Of a stretch of 13,109 bases of DNA, positions 1-6,609 are shown one piece after another. The notes beneath the pieces are model-generated. The model saw only the letters and a list, made by a program, of their open reading frames with translations. It made no database searches and was not told where the DNA came from. The DNA is taken from NCBI GenBank assembly GCA_950071955.1, contig CATMOC010000043.1, forward strand, positions 1 to 13,109, given 5' to 3'. The stretch is from an uncultured Mesorhizobium sp. Lineage in GTDB: Bacteria; Pseudomonadota; Alphaproteobacteria; Rhizobiales; Rhizobiaceae. The position numbers were made by a program, and so were the translations under genes. How positions within the stretch are numbered: the stretch's first letter is position 1; every line of letters starts with the position of its first letter.

Positions 1-643
1 CGCAGTAGTGCCATAACTTGAGGAGGTTGCGCGCCGCGTCGATCTGCGCCTCACGCGTCGGGCGGGAGAAGCTCAGGAGGAGCCGGTTGGTGGACCATTC
101 CTTGATCCTGGCCGCGTCCTCGTCGGGGATCCCGAGCAGGAGAAAGATCACCTTCGCGGGAAGCGCGTAGGTGAACTCGTGCAGGATATCGATCCGCCCT
201 TTGCCCCGAAGCCGTTCGAGGTCGGCCGCGACGAGTTCGCGGATCTCGTCGGCCATGCCGACGAAGCGCTTCATGCTCATTGCCTGGCTGGCGGCGGCGC
301 GGATGCGGGTGTGGCGCGGCGGATCGCAATTGACCTGGATACCCTCCAGCGCGTAGCCGCCCTCTTCGAGGATCTGCAGCGCTTCGCGGGGAACCGGCGA
401 GATCGGGGTGTTGGCGTTGGCGGCGGAAAAGCGGTCAGGATCGCGCAGGATATCGATCACGTCCCGATAGCGGGTCACCACCCAGTAGTCGATCTCGGCG
501 CTGTAGAAGACCGGTTCGGCAGAACGCGCGCGGGCCAGCGTCTCATGCATCTTGTGGTGATCGAAGGGGTCGTAGCTCGCGCCGATGCTCCCGACGGGGC
601 ATCTCACCGGCGGCGTTTCCCAGACTTTGGCCAAGTCGCTCAT
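1..643 (-). CDS. Cytochrome P450, CYP116-like (N-terminal part, cut by window edge)
   Basis: N-terminal 214 residues of a bacterial class P450, a heme monooxygenase that hydroxylates a small organic substrate using electrons from a separate ferredoxin. The reading frame is open from the ATG at 643 to the window edge, so the I helix, ExxR and heme-cysteine loop lie outside. Visible are a CP pair near the N-terminus (RCPVG), the segment PVFYSAEIDYWVVTRYRDV, and the C-helix heme-propionate motif HTRIR. It aligns throughout with the complete P450 at 1242-2531, including the shared ending FTYxLP and LWHYC/FWHYC, so the two are paralogues. The start has AGGAC seven to eight bases upstream. A 110-base gap holding a GGGGGAC motif separates it from the DUF1330 gene upstream, so it probably has its own promoter. 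The family assignment is from remembered CYP116 sequences; P450 identity is certain. Confidence 0.9.
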   Translation of the reverse strand, partial: MSDLAKVWETPPVRCPVGSIGASYDPFDHHKMHETLARARSAEPVFYSAEIDYWVVTRYRDVIDILRDPDRFSAANANTPISPVPREALQILEEGGYALEGIQVNCDPPRHTRIRAAASQAMSMKRFVGMADEIRELVAADLERLRGKGRIDILHEFTYALPAKVIFLLLGIPDEDAARIKEWSTNRLLLSFSRPTREAQIDAARNLLKLWHYC

Positions 644-712
644 GATCGTCCTGTCCTGCCGAACTCAACGGTTGGATTTCGAGCATAGCGCGGAAGGAAC
701 GCCCGCCCTGTC

Positions 713-730
713 ACCTTGCGGGGGACTGCC
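713..730. promoter_or_regulatory. Putative operator, copy 1 of a shared motif
   Basis: ACCTTGC followed directly by GGGGGAC (720-726) and TGCC. It lies in the 110-base gap between the left-edge P450 start (643) and the DUF1330 stop (754), 77 bases upstream of the P450 start codon. It shares ACCTTGC with the copy at 4203 and TCACC..GCGGGGGAC with the copy at 6534. A binding role is inferred from recurrence only. Confidence 0.45.
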
Positions 731-753
731 GCGGGCTCGGCCTCGGGCGTGCC

Positions 754-1242
754 TCAGTGCCGCGGCAATCCGCTCTCGACCCAGCGCGCGAGCCCATCCT
801 CGACATCGCTCCGGTCCGCAGCATCCGGCAGCTGTGGGTTAAGCCGCAGCAGGTGATAGGCGGCAAGCGCCACCGTTCGGTGATGGGCGACAGCCGCGTA
901 GGCGGCCGACTGCGACATTTCCAGCAGCGCCTCCAGCGACGGGTAAGACATGACGAAGACCTCGTCCCAGCGCTGGTCCTCGGGCCCGTTCACCATGCAT
1001 TCGAATTCGCCGGTCCAGACCACCCGGGCCCCGGCGCCCAGAAGCAGCGGCCTCACGCCTTCCTTGTAGGTGCGATAGGCGTCGGCGCCGCTCGTCTCCG
1101 TCCCGTCGGCATAGCGGGCCACGGGGCGGTAGCGCACGAGATTGAGCATGTCGACCCGGCCCGGCCTGCGCAGCGACCGGAACGCATCGACTTGGGCGCG
1201 TGACCGGAAGAGCGGATGATCCGTTGGCAGCGCTTCGTCCAT
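754..1242 (-). CDS. DUF1330 family protein (dimeric alpha/beta-barrel)
   Basis: A 162-residue soluble protein. The core from about residue 28 to 130 fits the DUF1330 family of the dimeric ferredoxin-like alpha/beta-barrel superfamily: a first strand VDMLNLVRYRP, an AYRTYKEGVRPLL helix, a second strand with W-x-G-E-F, then DEVFVMSYPSLEALLEM and a helix of short repeats (SAAYAAVAHHRTVAL). No catalytic role is established for the family. Its ATG (1242-1240) overlaps the stop of the upstream P450 (1244-1242) by one base in the string TGATG, so it is translationally coupled to that P450 and last in the SDR-SDR-P450 operon. The C-terminal 30 residues extend past the usual domain. A small accessory enzyme acting on the P450 product or substrate is my inference. 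Confidence 0.75.
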   Translation of the reverse strand: MDEALPTDHPLFRSRAQVDAFRSLRRPGRVDMLNLVRYRPVARYADGTETSGADAYRTYKEGVRPLLLGAGARVVWTGEFECMVNGPEDQRWDEVFVMSYPSLEALLEMSQSAAYAAVAHHRTVALAAYHLLRLNPQLPDAADRSDVEDGLARWVESGLPRH

Positions 1243-2531
1243 CAGGACGCGCCGGTATGGCGGGGTTTCCCGAGCACGACGGGAAGCGATCTGGGCGCGC
1301 GGAAGACGTAGGTGTAGGCGTGGTCGATCCGGGCGCCTTCGGCGAGCCGCGCGTCGGGGAACCGCGCCGTGAATTCCTCCAGAATGATCTTCATCTCGAG
1401 GCGGGCGAGCGGCGCGCCGAGGCAGACATGCTTGCCGTTGCCCATGGTCAGGTGCTTGCGTGAATTCTTGCGCCGGACGTCGAAGGTCTCCGGGTCCTCG
1501 AATTGCGCGTCGTCGCGATTGGCCGAACCGAAGGAGAGGATGATGTCCTGGCCAGCGGGAATATGGACGCCCCCCCCCTCGATGTCGGCGAGCGTGCGCC
1601 GCCGCCAGCCGATCACGGCGCCGCTGTAGCGGAATGCTTCCTCCACCGCCAACGGGATCAGCGACCGGTCCGCGCAGATGGCGTCCCAGTTGTGACGGTA
1701 GGTCAGGAGCATGCGGAAGGCATTGGTGAGCTGGCTCGTCGTGGTTTCGTGGCCGGCGAAGAGAACGCCGTATACCACCGTGGTCAGTTCGTTCAGCGTC
1801 AGCACGCTGTCGTCGCCGTTGCGATAGGCCAGCAAGGCGCTGGCAAGATCGTCCTTCGGATTTTCCATCCGGTCGCGCACGAGGTCGACGCAGTAGTGCC
1901 AGAAGTCGACCATGTCCTTGGCGCCGCTGACCTGCTGGTCATAGGTGGACGGACTGAAATTCAGGATGGTGCGGGTGCCCGACCATGCCTTGACCTTCTC
2001 CATGTCCTCCTGCGGAACGCCGAGGATCATGAAGAGAACCTGGACGGGCAGTTCGTAGGTGAAGTCCGCCAGCAGGTCGACGGTGCCGCGACCCTCGATC
2101 CGGTCGAGCGCCTTGCGGACGATCTGCCGGATCTGCGGCTCCATCTTCGAAAAGGTTCTGATGTTGAGGAACGACGCGGACGCCATGCGCACGCGTGTGT
2201 GGCGTTCGCCGTCGCAGTTGGACTGGACCTTCTCGGCGGCGAATCCGCCCTTCTTCATGATCGCGAGTGCGTCCTCGTGGACGGGCGTGGCCGAGTCGCT
2301 GGTGTTGATCGCCGAGATCCTGTCATGGTCCTGGAGGATCGCCATGACGTCGTCATATCGCGTCACGATCCAGTAGCCGGTCTCCTCATCGTAGAAGACC
2401 GGCCGTTCGCGCCGCGCGTCGGCCATCTCCTCGTAGATGCTCTCGTGGTAGTAGGGGCTGAACCCCGCCTCGGCGCCGGAAAACGGGCACCCGGAAGTGG
2501 CGGTCGTGTCATGCGTTTCGGCGTTCGCCAT
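1242..2531 (-). CDS. Cytochrome P450, CYP116-like heme domain without fused reductase
   Basis: A complete 429-residue P450. Visible motifs: CPF near residue 15; C-helix HTRVR at 111-115; I-helix oxygen-activation motif AGHETT at 259-264; K-helix E298-x-x-R301; heme ligand Cys370 in MGNGKHVCLG. Segments such as PVFYDEETGYWIVTRYDDV and ICADRSLIPLAVEEAFR resemble the CYP116 family, whose B members carry a fused FMN/ferredoxin reductase; this protein stops after the heme domain, like CYP116A, so it needs external redox partners. The residue opening the heme loop is Met363 where most P450s have Phe. The start has GGGAG eight bases upstream. It follows the SDR at 2573-3343 after 41 bases and overlaps the DUF1330 gene by one base, so all are one operon. 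A nine-base G run in its coding strand (1570-1578) encodes Gly-Gly-Gly. Confidence 0.95.
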   Translation of the reverse strand: MANAETHDTTATSGCPFSGAEAGFSPYYHESIYEEMADARRERPVFYDEETGYWIVTRYDDVMAILQDHDRISAINTSDSATPVHEDALAIMKKGGFAAEKVQSNCDGERHTRVRMASASFLNIRTFSKMEPQIRQIVRKALDRIEGRGTVDLLADFTYELPVQVLFMILGVPQEDMEKVKAWSGTRTILNFSPSTYDQQVSGAKDMVDFWHYCVDLVRDRMENPKDDLASALLAYRNGDDSVLTLNELTTVVYGVLFAGHETTTSQLTNAFRMLLTYRHNWDAICADRSLIPLAVEEAFRYSGAVIGWRRRTLADIEGGGVHIPAGQDIILSFGSANRDDAQFEDPETFDVRRKNSRKHLTMGNGKHVCLGAPLARLEMKIILEEFTARFPDARLAEGARIDHAYTYVFRAPRSLPVVLGKPRHTGAS

Positions 2532-2572
2532 CTTGCTTCTCCCTTTGGCGCGATGCGGTTTCCGCGATGCCC

Positions 2573-3343
2573 TCAGCCGGGTGAAAATCCCGAATAGAGC
2601 GCCATCTGGCCGCCATCATTGTTCATGACGAGCCCGGTCACGTAGGACGCCTCGTCGGACGCGAGGTAGAGCATGGCGTTCGCCTGCTCCTCCGGCCTGC
2701 CAATGCGGCCGAGCGGAATGCGCCGGCGTCGCTCGACGAAGCGGTTGGCGTCGAGCGCCTCCATGTCGCGGATCATGTTGGTCTCGGTAAGACCCGGGCA
2801 GAGGCAGTTCACGCGAATGCCGTGGCTCGCCCACTCGACGGCCAGCGCCTTGGTCAGACCGGCCGCGCCATGCTTGGAGGCGATGTAGCCCACGTCTCCG
2901 GGAAAGCCCGCGAAGGCGGCGTTTGAAGAGACGATGACGATCGCGCCGCTGCGGTTCGGGATCATGCTCTGGATGGCCGCGGCCCGCGACCAGTAGAAGG
3001 GTGCGTCGAGATTGACGCCCATCGTCCGGCGCCAGGCGTCGTACTCGACCGCCGGCTTGATCGTGGAGATGCCCGCGCAATTGACGAGCACGTCGACGCG
3101 GCCCTGGCGCGAGACGACCTCGCGGACGCGTTCCCGCGCGACTTCTTCGTCCGAGACGTCGCCCGGGATCGCAAACGCACGGCCGCCCGCCTCTTCGACC
3201 TGACCGACCGCCTCGGCGACCCTGTCGGGCACGAGATCGTTGATCGCGACGATCGCGCCCTCCGCGGCGAACATCCGCGCGGCGGCGAGGCCCATGCCGG
3301 AACCTCCCCCGGTGATGACGACGACCCTGTTCTCGAAACGCAT
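2573..3343 (-). CDS. Short-chain dehydrogenase/reductase (SDR), tandem copy A
   Basis: A 256-residue classical SDR, an NAD(P)-dependent alcohol/ketone oxidoreductase with a Rossmann fold. Visible: cofactor loop TGGGSGMG at 11-18, Asp36 at the end of strand two (favours NAD), GDV at 61-63, NCAG at 88-91, and the complete catalytic tetrad Asn111, Ser140, Tyr153 and Lys157. The start is the ATG at 3343 rather than a longer in-frame extension, because GGGAGGAGGG lies just upstream and the length then equals that of the neighbour. It lies 28 bases downstream of the SDR at 3372-4142, which it matches along its whole length (same 256 residues, shared DAPFYWS, DVGYIA, RFVERRRR), so the pair is a tandem duplication. 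Being directly ahead of a P450, it probably oxidises an alcohol of the pathway. Confidence 0.95.
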   Translation of the reverse strand: MRFENRVVVITGGGSGMGLAAARMFAAEGAIVAINDLVPDRVAEAVGQVEEAGGRAFAIPGDVSDEEVARERVREVVSRQGRVDVLVNCAGISTIKPAVEYDAWRRTMGVNLDAPFYWSRAAAIQSMIPNRSGAIVIVSSNAAFAGFPGDVGYIASKHGAAGLTKALAVEWASHGIRVNCLCPGLTETNMIRDMEALDANRFVERRRRIPLGRIGRPEEQANAMLYLASDEASYVTGLVMNNDGGQMALYSGFSPG

Positions 3344-3371
3344 TGGCCCTCCTCCCAGCGGCGCGGCGTCT

Positions 3372-4142
3372 TCAGGCGGGCGACCACCCGGAGGAGAGCG
3401 CGATCTGTCCCCCGTCGACGTTGAGAATGGCGCCGGTGATGTAGGACGCATCGTCGGAGGCCAGGAACGCCACGGCCTTGGCGATCTCCTCAGGACGCGC
3501 GGCGCGGCCCATCGGCACGCGGCGGCGCCTCTCGACGAAGCGATCGGGATCGATGGCTTCCATGTCCTTGATGATCTGCGTGTCGGTGAAGCCGGGGCAG
3601 ATGCAGTTGACCCTGATGCCGTGCTTGGCCCATTCGATGGCGAGCGAGCGCGTCAGCCCCAGGCCGCCGGCCTTCGCGGCGATGTAGCCCACGTCGCCCG
3701 GATAGGCCACGTGGCCCGCCAGCGAGGAGATGTTGACGATGGCGCCACCCTTGCCCGGGATCATCGTGAGCGCGCCCGCCGCCTGGGACCAGTAGAACGG
3801 CGCGTCCAGATCGACACCGGTGATCCGCTCCCACTCGGAATACTCCTCCGCTGGCTGGATCGTCGCGATGCCCGCATTGTTGATGAGGATGTCGATGCGC
3901 CCGCAGCGCGCGATGACCTCCTTCACGCTCTTCTGGGCCACGTCCCGGCTGGAGACGTCGCCCGGGATCGCGAAGGCCTTCCCGCCCGCGGCCTCGATCT
4001 CGCTCACTGCCTTGGCCGCCGTTTCCGCCTTGATGTCGTTGACGGCGACGGTTGCGCCTTCCGAGGCGAAGAGCTTCGACGTCGCGAGCCCCATACCGGA
4101 ACCGCCTCCGGTGATGACGACGACGCGGTCCTTGAAACGCAT
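3372..4142 (-). CDS. Short-chain dehydrogenase/reductase (SDR), tandem copy B
   Basis: A 256-residue classical SDR and first gene of the operon SDR-SDR-P450-DUF1330. Visible: TGGGSGMG at 11-18, Asp36 after strand two (NAD preference), GDV at 61-63, NNAG at 88-91, Ser140, Tyr153 and Lys157. The tetrad position that is Asn111 in the sister copy is Asp111 here (GVDLDAPFYWS). The C-terminus (NVDGGQIALSSGWSPA) parallels that of the sister. The start has CGGAGGT six to seven bases upstream. Two copies of the GGGGGAC-type motif lie 40 to 80 bases upstream, so this is where the operon is likely controlled. Substrate is unknown; a ring or side-chain hydroxyl generated by one of the P450s is my inference. 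Confidence 0.95.
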   Translation of the reverse strand: MRFKDRVVVITGGGSGMGLATSKLFASEGATVAVNDIKAETAAKAVSEIEAAGGKAFAIPGDVSSRDVAQKSVKEVIARCGRIDILINNAGIATIQPAEEYSEWERITGVDLDAPFYWSQAAGALTMIPGKGGAIVNISSLAGHVAYPGDVGYIAAKAGGLGLTRSLAIEWAKHGIRVNCICPGFTDTQIIKDMEAIDPDRFVERRRRVPMGRAARPEEIAKAVAFLASDDASYITGAILNVDGGQIALSSGWSPA

Positions 4143-4181
4143 GGGGTACCTCCGGTTGGCTCTGTCTTGCGATTTTCTATT

Positions 4182-4196
4182 CTTGCGGGGTACGCC
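4182..4196. promoter_or_regulatory. Putative operator, variant copy upstream of the SDR operon
   Basis: CTTGCGGGGTACGCC differs from the copy at 716-730 (CTTGCGGGGGACTGCC) by one substitution and one missing base. It lies 23 bases from the better copy at 4203, in the same orientation, so the two form a direct repeat of about two helical turns. Position is 40 to 54 bases upstream of the SDR start at 4142. Part of it (GGTAC, 4189-4193) also pairs with GTACC at 4201-4205 as a short inverted repeat. Confidence 0.35.
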
Positions 4197-4202
4197 GTCT
4201 GT

Positions 4203-4223
4203 ACCTTGCCGGGGGACATTCCC
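4203..4223. promoter_or_regulatory. Putative operator, copy 2 of the shared motif
   Basis: ACCTTGCCGGGGGAC followed by ATTCCC, in the 127-base gap between the DUF1289 gene and the SDR operon. GGGGGAC is at 4211-4217, 69 bases upstream of the SDR start codon. CCGGG..CCCGG arms make this copy nearly palindromic. No gene fits in the gap; on the minus strand an AT-richer stretch between this site and the start (around 4170-4182) could hold the -10 region. Confidence 0.45.
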
Positions 4224-4269
4224 GGTCGCGTCGCCACCCGGCAGCGATCATGCACGACCAATGCCGAGG

Positions 4270-4455
4270 CTATCGGCCTTCCGTTTCCAGCGACTTCAAC
4301 CGCAGCGGCAACTCGGCTCCGATCCGCTCGCGTTCCTCGTCCGGCAAGTCGATCCAGGAGAAGACCTCGCGGACAGTCCTTCCGCATCCGATACAGAAGC
4401 CGGCCTTGCGGTCCTGCTTGCAGATGCGGCGGCAGGGGGTTTCGACCGGTGTCAT
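4270..4455 (-). CDS. DUF1289 family small four-cysteine protein
   Basis: A 61-residue protein whose N-terminal half carries Cys8-x3-Cys12-x8-Cys21-x2-Cys24 (PCRRICKQD...FCIGCGRT), followed by an amphipathic stretch with W34 and the ending LPDEERERIGAELPLRL. This is the DUF1289 signature; the cysteines are expected to bind a metal or an iron-sulfur cluster, but no function is established. The start chosen is the ATG at 4455, 16 bases after the stop of the EthD-like gene; the same frame stays open further upstream but would overlap that gene, and DUF1289 proteins are this short. The ribosome binding site is weak, suggesting coupling to the EthD gene. It is last in the CYP199-like P450 operon, an unusual place for this family. 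It is not a recognisable ferredoxin. Confidence 0.85.
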   Translation of the reverse strand: MTPVETPCRRICKQDRKAGFCIGCGRTVREVFSWIDLPDEERERIGAELPLRLKSLETEGR

Positions 4456-4471
4456 GCCGCGAGCGGTCCGG

Positions 4472-5176
4472 TCAACCGAGCGGGATCTCGAGCGGATCGA
4501 CGAGCAGCCGGTGGGATGGCGGGCTGCCCACGAAATTCTTCTCGTCGGCCCGCAGCTCGGCCATGTAGGACGGAGCGGACCATGCCTTGCGGGCGTGCTC
4601 CAGACTGTCGAACCAGAACTCCGAAATGCCGTCGTAGGGGACGAAATCCTCCGATGTCTTGACCGTCTCCGGCAACACGTGGTGTTGCACATAGCGGTTG
4701 CAGAATTCGGCGAAGGCGGCGTTGCGGGAAACCAGCGTCCCGTGGACCTCCTTGTAATGCTTGCTGAACTCGGCGGGACTGGAGCCGGCCCGCCGGCGCG
4801 GCAGGCTCAGGATTTTCACGCCCCGTGCGGGGCCGTCGAACACGACGTTCTCGCGGGCGAAGAACTGCACCATCCGGGAAGGATCGGCGAAGTCGTCCTG
4901 ATGGGGACCGACGGTCTTGTTCAGCGGGTTGTCCCGGATGGTTTCCGGAGCGGTGAACTCCGGGCCGACGTCGATCTCGACGAGGCCATCCCAGAGGGGC
5001 TCGGGGATCAGGTCGTCCACGGCCGGTTGCGCGCGGTTCTGGACATAGCGCCCAGCCATCGCGCGAAAGGCGCCGTCGCCCGCCAGCGCCTGCGCATGCC
5101 GACCCTTCCAGCGCTCCGCGAAGTCGTCGGCCGCGAGGCCGGACTTTCGCTTCAGGAAAATGAACTTCCGGATCAT
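4472..5176 (-). CDS. Protein with two tandem EthD-like domains
   Basis: A 234-residue soluble protein made of two ferredoxin-like repeats, about residues 1-110 and 117-230. Each repeat begins with a strand followed by the EthD-type helix: KFIFLKRKSGLAADDFAERWKGRHA at 4-28 and KILSLPRRRAGSSPAEFSKHYKEVHG at 121-146, both with F-x-x-x-(W/Y)-(K)-x-x-H. Each repeat ends with a YVQ strand and a W-D/E-F-W core. EthD was named for a protein required with a P450 system in ethyl tert-butyl ether degradation by Rhodococcus; its biochemical role is unresolved. Here it follows the CYP199-like P450 by 41 bases and precedes the DUF1289 gene by 16, so it is in the same operon. The start ATG has AGGAG about eleven bases upstream. 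Confidence 0.85.
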   Translation of the reverse strand: MIRKFIFLKRKSGLAADDFAERWKGRHAQALAGDGAFRAMAGRYVQNRAQPAVDDLIPEPLWDGLVEIDVGPEFTAPETIRDNPLNKTVGPHQDDFADPSRMVQFFARENVVFDGPARGVKILSLPRRRAGSSPAEFSKHYKEVHGTLVSRNAAFAEFCNRYVQHHVLPETVKTSEDFVPYDGISEFWFDSLEHARKAWSAPSYMAELRADEKNFVGSPPSHRLLVDPLEIPLG

Positions 5177-5217
5177 GTCTCGTCCCGCTCCTGGGTATCG
5201 TTCATGCCGCCAGGCGA

Positions 5218-6429
5218 TCAGGCCGAGGCGATCCGCAGCGGCAGCCTCTCCAGGATCCGCAACTGATTGTGGATCAGGTATCGAGGCTCGCCCGCGGGTT
5301 CGATGGCTTCGACCCGCGCGACCAGTTCCTTCAGCATGCACTCGGCTTCCATGCGCGCGACGTTCTGGCCGATGCAGTTGTGGTCGGCGGCACCGAACGA
5401 CATGTGGATATTGGCCGTGTCGCGCATCACGTCGAACTTGTCGGGATTTTCCCATTTGCGCGGATCGCGGTTCGCCGCGGTCGGGAACGTGGCGATCTTG
5501 GTGTCGCCCTTGAGGAAGAAACCGCCGAGCTCGGTGTCGCAGGCGGTCGCCCGGTACACGAGATGGTTCGGCGCAACCATGCGGACGGCCTCGTCCATCA
5601 CGGCGCGGATGCGATCCGGATGCCGCTTGAGCAGCGCCCACTGATCGGGATTTTCGGCCAGAAGCCGCAGGGCCGTGCTCATGCCGCTGATGGTGGTGTC
5701 CATCCCGCCCCGTACCAGCGAACGGGTGATGTTGAACGCGATGCCCGGCTGCAGTTCACCCGCCGCCTCCGCCTCGAAGAACGAGCCGGCGATCGAGCCC
5801 GGCTCGACGGCGTCGCCCTCGCAGGCGGCCATGAACCATTCCATGTACGGCTCGCCGACCTCCATCCCCTTGAAGTAGAGTTCGTTTTCGGGACCGGTCT
5901 GGTTGAAGGACATATAGCCGATCGCGCGGATGGCGGCCTCGTCGAAACGGATCCCCATGGCTTTGGGAAAGCCGCCGAAGACGACGGGCTCCACGAGATC
6001 GCGGACACCGTCGAACGCCCCCATCTTCACGATGCGGTCGACCGCCTCCTTGGCCTTCTCCTCGAATAGGCTTCGCCATTTCCGGATCACCAGCGGAGAC
6101 ATGATGCGGTTGGCGACGCGCCGCGTCTCGGTGTGCTGGGGCGGATCGACCTCCACCAGCGCGCTCGGCGGGCGACCGCGAAACTCGGGCCTGCGCGCGT
6201 CGGTGATGCCGACGCCGCTCGATGCGGTGAAGCGCGAATAGTCGGTGACGACCTCGCGCAGTTCGGCATAGCGGCCGACGCCGTAGACGCCGTACTTCTC
6301 GAAATAGACCACCGGACCGGCATCGAGCAGTTCCCGATTGAACGGAATTGGGTCCTCCAGCACGTCCATCGCGTAGGGATCGAGCGATACGACAGGCGCC
6401 TCGCGCACGCCCGTGGCTGTGTCGGTCAT
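5218..6429 (-). CDS. Cytochrome P450, CYP199-like (complete)
   Basis: A complete 403-residue P450. Visible: C-helix HTETRR at 99-104; I-helix RGGMDTT at 240-246 with the acid-alcohol pair Asp244-Thr245; K-helix E280-x-x-R283; heme ligand Cys352 in FGAADHNCIGQ. FEKYGVYGVGRY, the CIGQ heme loop and the RMEAE segment resemble CYP199A, which demethylates 4-methoxybenzoate. Arg86 and Ser89 in RPPS, and Arg236, fall where I recall CYP199A4 holding the substrate carboxylate, so an acid substrate is plausible. The heme loop is unusual: GAAD replaces the common GxGx. A longer in-frame start exists upstream, but the ATG at 6429 has GGAGAG eight to ten bases ahead and gives the usual N-terminus. It heads the operon with the EthD-like and DUF1289 genes and diverges from the DctP gene. 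Confidence 0.95.
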   Translation of the reverse strand: MTDTATGVREAPVVSLDPYAMDVLEDPIPFNRELLDAGPVVYFEKYGVYGVGRYAELREVVTDYSRFTASSGVGITDARRPEFRGRPPSALVEVDPPQHTETRRVANRIMSPLVIRKWRSLFEEKAKEAVDRIVKMGAFDGVRDLVEPVVFGGFPKAMGIRFDEAAIRAIGYMSFNQTGPENELYFKGMEVGEPYMEWFMAACEGDAVEPGSIAGSFFEAEAAGELQPGIAFNITRSLVRGGMDTTISGMSTALRLLAENPDQWALLKRHPDRIRAVMDEAVRMVAPNHLVYRATACDTELGGFFLKGDTKIATFPTAANRDPRKWENPDKFDVMRDTANIHMSFGAADHNCIGQNVARMEAECMLKELVARVEAIEPAGEPRYLIHNQLRILERLPLRIASA

Positions 6430-6493
6430 TGGCAGTCTCTCCGGACGACTTGGTCTCTCTGCGTGCCCGTGAACGTAGGCGACAACATTCCGC

Positions 6494-6510
6494 GCCAGAG
6501 TCCCCCGTGG
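6494..6510. promoter_or_regulatory. Putative operator, copy 3 (reversed), in the P450/dctP gap
   Basis: Read on the minus strand this is CCACGGGGGACTCTGGC, with GGGGGAC at 6500-6506, 71 bases upstream of the CYP199-like P450 start at 6429. It faces the opposite way to the copy at 6534, so the 180-base divergent gap holds one copy per gene. Outside GGGGGAC the match to the other copies is weaker. Confidence 0.35.
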
Positions 6511-6533
6511 CTGGGACGGCGCGGGCACAGAGG

Positions 6534-6555
6534 TCACCAAGCGGGGGACATTGCC
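6534..6555. promoter_or_regulatory. Putative operator, copy 4, upstream of dctP
   Basis: TCACCAAGCGGGGGAC followed by ATTGCC. It matches copy 1 at TCACC..GCGGGGGAC..GCCGCG and copy 2 at GGGGGACATT. GGGGGAC is at 6543-6549, 61 bases upstream of the dctP start codon at 6610. No gene fits in the gap. Confidence 0.45.
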
Positions 6556-6609
6556 GCGCGGGGCCGCGTGCTAGCGGAAAGTCGGGAAAAACCGACCATG
6601 GAGGAAAAC

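Noticed and set aside
3407..3413. A further GGGGGAC core (minus strand)
   Set aside because: It lies inside the SDR at 3372-4142 and encodes the conserved Asp-Gly-Gly-Gln near the C-terminus, so it is explained by protein sequence. It shows that the core alone is not proof of an operator.
3344..3451. Longer N-terminus for the SDR at 2573-3343
   Set aside because: It would overlap the upstream SDR gene, adds a low-complexity Pro/Arg/Ser stretch, and ignores the excellent GGGAGGAGGG site just before the ATG at 3343.
4189..4205. GGTAC...GTACC inverted repeat as a terminator
   Set aside because: A five-base stem with no T run on either strand; it more likely reflects the overlapping motif copies.
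4270..4455. DUF1289 protein as a ferredoxin supplying the P450s
   Set aside because: Cysteine spacing and length do not match 2Fe-2S, 3Fe-4S or 4Fe-4S ferredoxins; kept only as a metal-binding protein of unknown role.
6430..6540. Longer N-terminus for the CYP199-like P450 reaching 6540
   Set aside because: The added residues lie in the divergent promoter gap containing motif copies, and the ATG at 6429 has a good ribosome binding site and gives the normal P450 length.
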